NCBI RefSeq assembly: GCF_029955155.1
Contig: NZ_JAPNOZ010000012.1
Location: 999,753 to 1,063,752, forward strand
Reading direction: 5' to 3'
Source: Psychrobacillus sp. NEAU-3TGS
Lineage (GTDB): Bacteria; Bacillota; Bacilli; Bacillales_A; Planococcaceae
DNA length: 64,000 nucleotides
This document shows positions 56,243-64,000 of this stretch, piece by piece. A model generated the notes under the pieces. It ran no database searches and was not told the DNA's origin. It saw nothing but the letters and a program-made list of their open reading frames with translations. Numbering within the stretch: the first letter of the stretch is position 1; each line of letters begins with the position of its first letter. A program made the position numbers and the translations under genes.

Positions 56243-58292
56243 GGGTAGTTGTCATATAGGATTGGTTAATGTCGTCTATCGGTACTGGGCGACTAAAAAA
56301 GTAACCTTGAGCTTTTTGGCAATTGGCCGATTTTAATATTTCGACCTGTTGGTCCTTCTCTACGCCTTCTGCAATAACCTCCATACCTAAACTATGGGCT
56401 AGTTGGATGATTGTCGTGGCGATAGCCGCATTTTTTTCATCCAGCTCCATATCCTTTATAAACGACTGATCAATTTTAATAATATCGATAGGATACTTTT
56501 TTAAATAGCTAAGGGAAGAATAACCTGTTCCAAAGTCGTCTATCGAAATAACGACTCCAATATCCTTTAATTCTTTTAGCATGGCAAAAGTATCTTGCAT
56601 ATCTGTCATTGCACTTTCGGTAATTTCTACTTCTAATGAATCTGGAGTAATCCCATGTTTACCTATTTTTTCACGAATTTTAATCGCAAAATTTTCTTGT
56701 TTAAATTGTTTAGGTGAAATATTAACAGCAATCCGCACAGGACGATACCCCTTTTGCTGCCAGTATTCTAATTGCTTACATACTTCATCTAAAACCCAAT
56801 CGCCAATTTGCATAATTATCCCTGACTCTTCAGCGAGCGGGATAAAATTCATCGGTGACACATAACCAAACTTTCGATTATTCCAGCGTAACAATGCTTC
56901 AAAGGAGTTGATCTCTCCAGTAGCTAAATTTACTTGTGGCTGATAATGTATGGACAATTCTTCTTTTTCAATAGCTCTTCTTAAATGAGATTCCATTAAA
57001 GCTTCATTTGGAAACGATAAATTCATCTGTTCCTGAAAATAACGGAAATGTGCCCTTCCTCTATCTTTTGCCACAAACAAAGCTTGATCTGCTTTAATAA
57101 GCAATTCATCTAAATTCTTTCCATCAATCGGATACATAGAAATACCGATAGAAGCAGTCACAAAATATTCTTGATGATCTAGATAAATGGGTTTGGACAA
57201 TTCACTCAATAGATTTTCAGCAAAACTACTAGTCTCTTCACGGGTTTTATCTTTCAAAATAAATACAAACTCATCGCCACTTTGTCGATACAGGTTAGAT
57301 GATTTATTGATAAAAAGACTTAATCTATCAGCTATTTTCTTTAGTAAATCATCGCCATGATTATAGCCTAGTGATTCATTTATCAGTTTAAAACGATCCA
57401 AGTCAATCCGCATAATCGCTATTTGAGTTTTTTTATTGATAGCGTCGATTAAATTATCACGCAAATGCTCTTTTAACGCACGTCGATTCCATAAACCGGT
57501 TAAATGATCGTGATATGCCAAATAATATAATTGATCTTTATCGTTTGCACTTATTGACAGATCTCTTAGTACTAGATGAAATTCTTTTAGATTCCCTTGG
57601 TCGTGAATAGGAATTGCTTTTAAGTATACGTTTACATAATGACCGTTCACATGCTTAAAAGAACATTTTTGCAGTTCAGTTGGATAGCCACTCAATGTTT
57701 GCTTGATCATAAGCTGAAAATTGCTTAGCGAATTACTCTCGATAAATTGTTCAATCGGTTGATGGAGGAGTTTATCTAGGTCGTATCCTAACACCTTTCG
57801 TGTAACGACGTTTGCAAATTGAATTATTCCTCTTTCATTTATTAAAAAAACGGAATCGGTATTATGATTTAACAGGGACAAATATTTTTCCTTTATATCT
57901 ACTAAAGCTTGATTTTCAACTAAATCACTTTTATTATCGTGCATTGTTAATCCATAAAAAGGTTTATCTTTATTTTGTAAGGAACAAATAGAAATACCTA
58001 CTGAATATAATTGTTTTTGCAATGTAAGGTTCAAACTAGTATGTAGAGTCTTTTTCTCGATTTCCAAGCTATCTAATAGTACATATAACTGAGTCCACAC
58101 TTCTGCTGAAAAAAACTGTTGTGGTTCGCTACTTGTATTTTCAAAAAAGCTTGCTGCAGCGTGATTAACATAGATTACAGATAATTTTTTTTCGCTTTGT
58201 CTTTCTAATAAAATAAAAGGTAGTGGATTTTCATCCATTAGATCACCTATATAATGATTCATCATAAGTTTTGGTTTTACTGAGTTGTCCAT
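56235..58292 (-). CDS. PAS-GGDEF-EAL protein (c-di-GMP turnover)
   Basis: A 685-residue protein without membrane helices. An N-terminal PAS-like region and a clear PAS domain (about 125-245, DSVFLINERGIIQFANVV), a GGDEF domain (about 255-415) with site YRQSGDEFVF, and an EAL domain (about 430-680) with FEALLRW, DDFGTGYSSLSYLK and EGVEK. The cyclase site is SGDEF, a variant still found in active enzymes; no RxxD inhibitory site precedes it. The EAL residues look complete. It lies where B. subtilis has the EAL gene ykuI but is much larger. GGAGG precedes the ATG at 58292. Confidence 0.93.
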   Translation of the reverse strand: MDNSVKPKLMMNHYIGDLMDENPLPFILLERQSEKKLSVIYVNHAAASFFENTSSEPQQFFSAEVWTQLYVLLDSLEIEKKTLHTSLNLTLQKQLYSVGISICSLQNKDKPFYGLTMHDNKSDLVENQALVDIKEKYLSLLNHNTDSVFLINERGIIQFANVVTRKVLGYDLDKLLHQPIEQFIESNSLSNFQLMIKQTLSGYPTELQKCSFKHVNGHYVNVYLKAIPIHDQGNLKEFHLVLRDLSISANDKDQLYYLAYHDHLTGLWNRRALKEHLRDNLIDAINKKTQIAIMRIDLDRFKLINESLGYNHGDDLLKKIADRLSLFINKSSNLYRQSGDEFVFILKDKTREETSSFAENLLSELSKPIYLDHQEYFVTASIGISMYPIDGKNLDELLIKADQALFVAKDRGRAHFRYFQEQMNLSFPNEALMESHLRRAIEKEELSIHYQPQVNLATGEINSFEALLRWNNRKFGYVSPMNFIPLAEESGIIMQIGDWVLDEVCKQLEYWQQKGYRPVRIAVNISPKQFKQENFAIKIREKIGKHGITPDSLEVEITESAMTDMQDTFAMLKELKDIGVVISIDDFGTGYSSLSYLKKYPIDIIKIDQSFIKDMELDEKNAAIATTIIQLAHSLGMEVIAEGVEKDQQVEILKSANCQKAQGYFFSRPVPIDDINQSYMTTTQP

Positions 58293-58471
58293 GGAATCCT
58301 CCAATTTGAATCATAACTAGCTAGAATGAAACAGTTCTTCACCTTATATTATCGACATTATTGAGCATATCTTTAGTCCAGCACCAAATATTGCTTTTTT
58401 AATTTGTGTATACAATTTAATTGGAAATTGGTATGATATACTAAATATAAAATATATTGAGGGAGGATCTT

Positions 58472-58939
58472 ATGACAACCAGCACAGAAGATGAACGAAT
58501 AGCGACAGCAATTTATACAGTCAATCGCCATGCCAAAACTGCCATTGATAAAAAGCCGTTATACCTGTTAAAAAAACTAGCTATTGATAAAATGTTGGAA
58601 GAAGACAGAGCACAAAAGATGGGTCTACATTTTGTTCGAAATCCAAGGAATAGCCAACAGCAATCCTCCGTATTAATTCAATGTGCAGACTACTACTTTC
58701 ATATGATCCCAACAAAAGAGGACTTTAAACAATTGCCGCATCTTGGACATCTAGATGATACTTATAGAAATCCTATAAGGAAGATGAATTTAAAAATGGC
58801 AAAACAAGTACTTACTGATTACATTGGACCTCAATCTACGTTGAAGAATCCCTCTAATCAACCTACATTATGCACGCAATCATATGCAAGACAAACCAAT
58901 CGAAGAAAACAAACAATGAAATCATACTTAGATTCTTAA
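58472..58939 (+). CDS. ykyB: YkyB-like protein
   Basis: A 155-residue protein matching B. subtilis YkyB: IYTVNRHAKTA, LYLLKKLAI, GLHFVRNPRNSQQQSSVL, YYFHMIPTKEDFKQLPHLG. GGGAGG lies six bases before the ATG at 58472; an upstream TTG in frame overlaps that site. The N-terminus and basic C-terminus suggest a cytosolic protein. Function is not established. It keeps its place next to cheV. Confidence 0.9.
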   Translation: MTTSTEDERIATAIYTVNRHAKTAIDKKPLYLLKKLAIDKMLEEDRAQKMGLHFVRNPRNSQQQSSVLIQCADYYFHMIPTKEDFKQLPHLGHLDDTYRNPIRKMNLKMAKQVLTDYIGPQSTLKNPSNQPTLCTQSYARQTNRRKQTMKSYLDS

Positions 58940-58974
58940 TGTTCCATGTCTCCAAAAGACATAATTAAATATAC

Positions 58975-59264
58975 AGTGAAACTCAATCAGTGGAGGTTTT
59001 TCGACGCACAGGACGTGCTAGTGAGGACGTCGCGCTTTTAGTCATCCTCCACTGATTGTTAATTGTGACCCACACGATGGGGGTCACACAGACGTTGCAA
59101 ACGTTCTTTTATTTTGCGACGAGCTTTGCGCAGGAGCAACACGATGTTGCGTACTTAGTCTGGAATCATTTCATCAGGCGCATGCCAGCAGTGGATCACC
59201 CACTTATCTTTTCGTCTTTCTTGAATCTTGAAGTGGGAGTCTTACTGCCGTTAATGCGGGATAA
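58975..59264 (+). repeat. AGTGAAACT hairpin-tail repeat, copy iii (290 bp)
   Basis: Begins AGTGAAACTCAATCAGTGGAGG. The first hairpin has perfect 13-bp arms CAATCAGTGGAGG (58984-58996) and CCTCCACTGATTG (59046-59058), not the arm sequence of copy ii. The tail (CCCACTTATCTTTTCG..., TTGAATCTTGAAGTGGGAGT, CTTACTGCCGTTAATGCGGG, ATAA) aligns with copy ii. The middle carries the 26-bp module shared with 36370. No gene lies from 58940 to 59516. Confidence 0.65.
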
Positions 59265-59347
59265 TACAAGTCACTAGCTATATGATGCTTAAATGTATAC
59301 GGAATGCTTTAGACCGAAAGAATTCTACACCATTCCCGTAACTTCTT

Positions 59348-59392
59348 AATGCGAAAGAGATGCGATAAACGCACAACTCTTTCGCATTTTTT
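59348..59392 (+). terminator. strong plus-strand hairpin terminator
   Basis: AATGCGAAAGAG (59348-59359) and CTCTTTCGCATT (59377-59388) are perfect 12-base arms with an inner TGCG...CGCA, followed by T6. It is 400 bp behind ykyB with the repeat between them, and may end the ykyB transcript. Confidence 0.8.
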
Positions 59393-59462
59393 GGATAACC
59401 CTATGAAATTCAGTTGTTGCTCTAACTAGCTCCGTCCCTCTCTATCCTACCTTTAATTAGCC

Positions 59463-59497
59463 AAAAAAAAGACACTTCCTGCATATCGAACAGGAAG
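59463..59497 (-). terminator. intrinsic terminator of cheV
   Basis: CTTCCTG (59475-59481) and CAGGAAG (59491-59497) with nine-base loop; on the minus strand the outer part GTC is followed by T8. It lies 20 bp behind cheV. Confidence 0.8.
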
Positions 59498-59516
59498 CAT
59501 CTTATCTCATATAGAT

Positions 59517-60422
59517 TTATAAAATATATTGATCTATCTTTAAAACTAATTCTGCAATTTCCGGTTTACTAATTTGATCTTCTGCCCCTACTTGATCGCC
59601 TTTATGACGAAGGTCATCGGTTATGAGGCTAGAGAAAATGAGGACTGGAAGTTTAGCTAAATTGCTATCCTCTTTTATTTTGCGAGTTAATGCATGTCCA
59701 TCCATTTGGGGCATTTCAATATCTGTCACCACTATTTGCACTTGTTCCGCGATATTAGAAGACTCTTTTTCTAAGCTTTCTAAGTAGGCTAATGCATCTT
59801 TTCCATTTTCAAAAAAATCTAGGTTAACATAGCCCGCTTCATGCAATGTGTCATGTAAAAGCTTGCGAAGTAATGGTGAATCCTCTGCAATAACGATTTT
59901 TTTATTGGAACGCTCTCGTTCGCCAAGCTTTTTGACTGATTCAATACTTATCCCCGATCCTGGACTTATATCTACAATTATCCGCTCGTAATCTAATAAT
60001 AGAACCATTTCATCTCCGCGTTTTATGACTCCGATGACATGAGAAGTACCACCTTGATAAATATCACTTGGCTTTTCAATTTGCTCCCAAGAGATTCGGT
60101 GAATTTGCGTCACATTATCCACATGGAATACTACTCGTTGCTTGTTAAATTCGGTTACTATATATTTTTCTTGGTCCTTTTTGTTTAATTCCGGGAGACC
60201 AAGTACCCTAGCCATACTTACTACTGGCAGCACTTCTCCTCGTAATTGTACAATTCCCTCCACATGTGGATGTGCATGCGGGATAAATGTAACCGGAATT
60301 GGTTGTATTATTTCTTTTACTTTAATAACATTAATACCGAATTTGCTAGAGCCAACTTGAAATTCTACTATTTCTAGCTCATTCGTACCGCTTTCTAGCA
60401 ATATTCCTTTATGATCGTTCAT
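59517..60422 (-). CDS. cheV: chemotaxis coupling protein CheV
   Basis: Couples chemoreceptors to CheA and takes part in adaptation. The 301-residue protein is a CheW domain (about 10-150, IVEFQVGSSKFGINVIKVKEI region) fused to a receiver domain (about 175-300) with the phosphoacceptor in VVTDIEMPQMDG. I chose ATG at 60422 (MNDHKGILLE), with GAGAGGG upstream, which fits the 303 aa of B. subtilis CheV. It implies a motile organism with a CheA system elsewhere. Confidence 0.95.
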   Translation of the reverse strand: MNDHKGILLESGTNELEIVEFQVGSSKFGINVIKVKEIIQPIPVTFIPHAHPHVEGIVQLRGEVLPVVSMARVLGLPELNKKDQEKYIVTEFNKQRVVFHVDNVTQIHRISWEQIEKPSDIYQGGTSHVIGVIKRGDEMVLLLDYERIIVDISPGSGISIESVKKLGERERSNKKIVIAEDSPLLRKLLHDTLHEAGYVNLDFFENGKDALAYLESLEKESSNIAEQVQIVVTDIEMPQMDGHALTRKIKEDSNLAKLPVLIFSSLITDDLRHKGDQVGAEDQISKPEIAELVLKIDQYIL

Positions 60423-60490
60423 ATGATTCGCCCTCTCTATTAACACTACTATAGCTCGATTGTATCATAAAGTGGTTAATAGTTCCTACT

Positions 60491-61360
60491 TCATTCGTAT
60501 GATTTTATAAGTGCTTGTGTCCCATTTTCTTCATAGCCTTTTGCAACGAGTTCGTCATACATAGATTTTGCTAGTTGTAGACCTGGAAGTTGTAAATTCA
60601 TTTTTTCTGCTTCTTCTAACGCTATTTTCATATCTTTTACAAAATGTTTAATATAGAAACCAGGTTCAAAATTACCTGCTATCATGCGAGGCGCCAAATT
60701 ACTTAAAGACCAAGAACCAGCTGCACCAGTTGAAATAGAAAGTAACACTTGTTCTAGATCGAGTCCAGCTTTTTGACCGTAAGCTAATGCTTCACAAACC
60801 CCTATCATTCCAGTTGCAATCGTTATCTGGTTACACATTTTTGTGTGCTGTCCCGCCCCTGCGGTACCTTGATATAAGATCGTTTCACCAAAAAGGTTTA
60901 GTATAGGCAAAACTTTCTCAAAAGTTTCTTTCTCTCCCCCACACATAATCGATAATTTCCCTAATTGCGCCCCAATATCTCCTCCCGAAACCGGTGCATC
61001 AAGGGCATGCATTCCTCTTTCTCTTGCAGCCACATCTATTTTTTGAGCGAGAGTTGGAGTAGATGTCGTCAAATCGATGATCACTAAATCTCTATTGTCC
61101 GCAGCAAAAATGCCTTCTTCTCCAAAATATATCTCTTCCACATCATGCGGATACCCTACCATTGTAAATACTAATTGCGTATTACTTGCTACGTCACTCG
61201 CACGCTCTACCCAAGTAGCTCCAAGTGAAATAAGTTCATTTGCTTTTTCCTTTGTTCTCGTATAAATAACTACTTCATGGCCAGCATTTAGTAAATGCTT
61301 AACCAAGCTTTTCCCCATTACACCCGTACCGATAAATCCAGTTTTTAATTTTTCTCCCAT
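60491..61360 (-). CDS. ykwC: beta-hydroxyacid dehydrogenase (YkwC)
   Basis: An NAD(P)-dependent oxidoreductase of the 3-hydroxyisobutyrate dehydrogenase family, 289 aa. Motifs: GFIGTGVMGKSLVKHLLNAGH (dinucleotide site, residues 9-29), substrate-binding DAPVSGGDIGAQLGKL, and the catalytic lysine in GAGQHTKMCNQ. It matches B. subtilis YkwC, whose gene is in the same neighbourhood as cheV. Physiological substrate unknown. Confidence 0.92.
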   Translation of the reverse strand: MGEKLKTGFIGTGVMGKSLVKHLLNAGHEVVIYTRTKEKANELISLGATWVERASDVASNTQLVFTMVGYPHDVEEIYFGEEGIFAADNRDLVIIDLTTSTPTLAQKIDVAARERGMHALDAPVSGGDIGAQLGKLSIMCGGEKETFEKVLPILNLFGETILYQGTAGAGQHTKMCNQITIATGMIGVCEALAYGQKAGLDLEQVLLSISTGAAGSWSLSNLAPRMIAGNFEPGFYIKHFVKDMKIALEEAEKMNLQLPGLQLAKSMYDELVAKGYEENGTQALIKSYE

Positions 61361-61512
61361 GTCATTACCCCCAAATCATATTTTCATACCTCTAGTGTAC
61401 CAAAAAAGAGAGATATCCAAATAGCTTTTGGATGATCCTTAAAAGGGGGAAATGAGAATGTTGCTGTGTTCTTTATTACTATGCCCGTTTCTCCATTTAT
61501 TAAACATCTTTT

Positions 61513-62741
61513 TTAAAAAATTTTTCTTTTTTTTATGGATTCTAAGTTTTCAACGAACAAAGCTGCCTTTTCAGAGCTAATTGTCTTGCTACCATATCTT
61601 ATTTCTTCGTACGTTTGAAAAAATGTGGTATCTACTTTCCATTGTTGACGTTTAAACCACTCTCTAACAGTTTCGCTTTTATTTCTAATATAGTCATGTG
61701 CATGTGCTTCTATTTCAAACTGTGCGTATTTCTCTCGTAAAAAAGAAGTTTCTACTTGATATAAAGAGCTATGATACGTTGTTTCTTTATCTTCTGCATC
61801 ACTTATTTGTTTATTTTCATACTGTATATTTTGTAACTCTGCATTTAAATGCATTGGTTTATTTTTTAATAAATATCGAATAAAAAAGAGAATTGCAGCA
61901 ATAGCTAATCCAATAAAGATCCATTCAAATGGAAAATTTATAAGCGATTCTTTCGTTGTAAGCTCCTTTTGCTCTATTTCTGCTAGCTCCTCAGCTGGTA
62001 TCCGTATGATCTCTTCTTCCTCTTGTACTGGTAATCCTTTAATAAAATCTTCTAAATATCCTATTAACGGAGCAAAAGGAATGAGTGCCACACGGATAAC
62101 CTTCTCAAATAACTGATCGACTACTTTCCGAAAGAATGGCACTAAAAGATAAATCACAGCGGATAGACTGAAAACGCCAAACATGCTAAGCAGGTAAATG
62201 CTAAAGAGTTTCGTTTTTTTTATTGTATTTTGAGAGTTTGCGTTCATAGAAATAGCGAATAATCGAACACCAACAAAAAGCGCTACTCCGATGAGAAACA
62301 CTGCGTAGAGGAGAAATTGGTATCCCTCGTAGCCTAAAAGAAAACTGACAAAGTGGACTCCTAAAAAAGTAAAAAATAATAAAGTGTAAATGGACTATCC
62401 ATTGTTTGTTCCTCTTGTCGCGTATTAAATCTTACATGTATGCGCCATGCGGAAAAAACAACACTTCCTAAAAATAGCCATATGGAAGAATTAAATAAAA
62501 ACAAAGATAACAGAATAAAAAAAGGAATAACAAAAGGGAAGATCCTATTCGGACCGGTTTTTCCGAAAGTGAATAAGCTAACTATTGCGACAATTAATTG
62601 CAGTAAAATCCATATAAGAGGTAAATCTACCGTCGTTTCACTTCGTATCAATACAAACAGTAATGCTACAAACCAAGTATCTCGCAAATAGTTTCCAAAT
62701 GATTGGGCTTGAATCTTAATACTAAAGGGTGAATTATGCAT
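61513..62741 (-). pseudogene. DUF4129 membrane protein, split by a frameshift
   Basis: Codons from 62741 give a membrane protein with three to four helices that stops at TAG 62361-62363 in an A-rich stretch. One additional T on the coding strand in the T6 run at plus 62363-62368 (or the next, 62371-62376) would continue LGVHFVSFLLGYEGYQFLLY into the frame that ends at 61513. The joined product is about 409 aa: TgpA-like N-terminal membrane part, a further helix (about 275-295) and a C-terminal DUF4129 domain (WFKRQQWKVDTTF). No transglutaminase core is present, unlike B. subtilis YebA. It shares one base with the DUF58 gene. Confidence 0.8.
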
Positions 62742-63895
62742 TATAAGACTCCCTCCGAAATGATACCGGTTTCATATAAAACGTTTGTACGCTTTTCTAA
62801 ACGGTTTAGTAAGGCCACATACTTTTCTACATGATGTGTCATAACATATACTGTTACGGGTAACTCTACATTTGTATCTATATAGGCAAGAACCTTTTCA
62901 AAAGGTATTAAATTATCTGCCCGAGACAAAATAGCAAGAAGTTCTAATGCTTGCTTTCGATGAATATCTCCACTACCTAAAGGTAAATAAACTAAAGGAA
63001 ATTTACCATATGTTCTTACATTAATTGCAAAAGAATAAGGGATATCATTTTTATAGCATTCCTCTAATCGAGAAGCCAGCCACTCAATTTTTTCTTCAAA
63101 ATCTATCACTACCCCATGTCTCTTCTTCACATTTACAACAAATAAAATAGAGACATTTGCTACTTTAGTAAATATTTTAGTTTGGAGCTGTTGCGATTTA
63201 GCGCTAGCCTTCCAGTGTATATGATGGAATTGGTCTCCTGGTGTGTACTCTCTTGTACCTATCGGAAAAAAGGGATCTTCATATAAGGATGAATTCAATT
63301 CCAAATAGCCTTCTTTTAACTTAGAGGGAGTAAGTTTTTCATTTACTTTAGAAATTTGCGGATATACAATAGCATCCGTTAAGATCATCGGTTTAAATTC
63401 GAGCGTAACGGATCCATCTGTAAATGGATGCGGGATTTGAATTTCCAATTGTTTGATCTTAGCAAGTCCTCTATGAACTCCCTCAATTGGAATCTTAATA
63501 GTTACTTGCTTCTTAAAACCAATAGAAAAGGGCAATTTTACTTCGTGAAAACCAGCTGTAGTTATATGTTCGATTCCATTTGGAGCTATACTAGTTTGGA
63601 AAGATATTAAAAGAGTTGCATTCCAAATAGGTAGCCCTTTGTTTTGGAAAGTGAGTACCAAATTAGATGTTGAATGCTTCAGTAAACGTACTCTCTTTTT
63701 TTCATTGACTAGTTCTAGCCTTTCGCCAACATGCCGGTAATAATACAAATTTAAACAATCAATAATTAGTAAGAATGAAAAAACAGCAAAAAGTATATAT
63801 TGCTTAAACAAGAAACTAGCTATTAAAACAACAGTTAAAATTTGGACATAGTTTTTTGTATTATTCGTTCCAAAATCCCTTCGAAGCCAGTTCAT
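62741..63895 (-). CDS. membrane-associated DUF58 protein
   Basis: A 384-residue protein with two N-terminal membrane helices (about 17-45), a beta-rich middle and the DUF58 core GTREYTPGDQFHHIHWKASAKSQ (about 215-237, here written across its family motif), then a degenerate VWA fold. It resembles B. subtilis YeaD, which follows a MoxR gene (yeaC). Here its ATG overlaps the stop of the partial MoxR gene. It is a different subtype from the DUF58 gene at 46280. Confidence 0.9.
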   Translation of the reverse strand: MNWLRRDFGTNNTKNYVQILTVVLIASFLFKQYILFAVFSFLLIIDCLNLYYYRHVGERLELVNEKKRVRLLKHSTSNLVLTFQNKGLPIWNATLLISFQTSIAPNGIEHITTAGFHEVKLPFSIGFKKQVTIKIPIEGVHRGLAKIKQLEIQIPHPFTDGSVTLEFKPMILTDAIVYPQISKVNEKLTPSKLKEGYLELNSSLYEDPFFPIGTREYTPGDQFHHIHWKASAKSQQLQTKIFTKVANVSILFVVNVKKRHGVVIDFEEKIEWLASRLEECYKNDIPYSFAINVRTYGKFPLVYLPLGSGDIHRKQALELLAILSRADNLIPFEKVLAYIDTNVELPVTVYVMTHHVEKYVALLNRLEKRTNVLYETGIISEGVL

Positions 63896-64000
63896 CGACT
63901 ATTTGCCTCAACAGGTGCTTCAATTGTCTTTAAAAGTTCTTTCATCACTTCTGCAATGTCGTGAATTAACATTCCTTCTGTGGATAGTTTCATTCGGTGT
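63892..64000 (-). CDS. MoxR-family ATPase, C-terminal end (cut by window edge)
   Basis: The minus-strand frame entering from the right edge encodes HRMKLSTEGMLIHDIAEVM and ends at TGA 63892 in an ATGA overlap with the DUF58 gene. An HR-x-L segment followed by an amphipathic helix is typical of the end of MoxR ATPases, and MoxR-DUF58 is a near-invariant gene pair. Only 35 residues are visible, so the call leans on context. Confidence 0.7.
   Translation of the reverse strand, partial: HRMKLSTEGMLIHDIAEVMKELLKTIEAPVEANSR

Overview
The window is AT-rich chromosomal DNA of a low-GC Gram-positive bacterium of the order Bacillales. Nearly every recognisable protein has its closest remembered relative in Bacillus subtilis, and the gene order follows two B. 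subtilis segments. The frequent intergenic repeats would fit a Planococcaceae/Caryophanaceae-type genome, but the genus cannot be fixed from sequence alone. No rRNA, tRNA, CRISPR, prophage or transposase gene was found.

Bases 1-22065 follow the B. subtilis ponA-birA-dapB segment: a yppE fragment, recU (frameshifted) and ponA on the plus strand; then, on the minus strand, ypoC-nth-dnaD, asnS, ypmB-ypmA, dinG, panBCD, birA, and cca-bshA-mgsA-dapB-ypjD, with ypjC back on the plus strand. A manganese catalase and a MEDS-domain gene sit between birA and cca, and bshB1 is missing from its usual place.

Bases 23118-61360 follow, in one direction, the B. subtilis ykwC-to-pdhD segment: pdhABCD, ykyA, def, ykrA, rpoY-rnjA, ktrC, ykuV, ccpC, darB, a PAS-GGDEF-EAL gene, ykyB, cheV and ykwC. 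Two accessory blocks are inserted between ykuV and ccpC. One is an XRE/cupin regulator with the potABCD polyamine importer and a Bmr/NorA-type MFS pump. The other is an eight-gene minus-strand operon (41927-53746) joining a NatA-type ABC transporter, a signal-peptide membrane protein, a Gly-Gln-repeat coiled-coil membrane protein, a MoxR ATPase, a DUF58 protein and two VWA membrane proteins. A second MoxR-DUF58-DUF4129 operon runs off the right edge.

The least explained features are non-coding. Five intergenic arrays repeat a TTGCTYTC core every 21 bp and end in a conserved cap; a sixth array uses a TTGCGC core with the same 21-bp period. Two MITE-like composite elements have 18-bp terminal inverted repeats, and one sits at the junction of the two syntenic segments. 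A structured repeat with a conserved hairpin tail occurs two or three times. There is also a well-supported 23-codon gene for a very cationic peptide upstream of rpoY, and a nested hairpin with a terminator in the panB leader.

Three genes (recU, an ABC permease and a DUF4129 gene) are broken by what looks like one missing base in a T or A run, and a fourth (MEDS) may carry one extra A. Homopolymer sequencing error is therefore a serious alternative to real gene decay.
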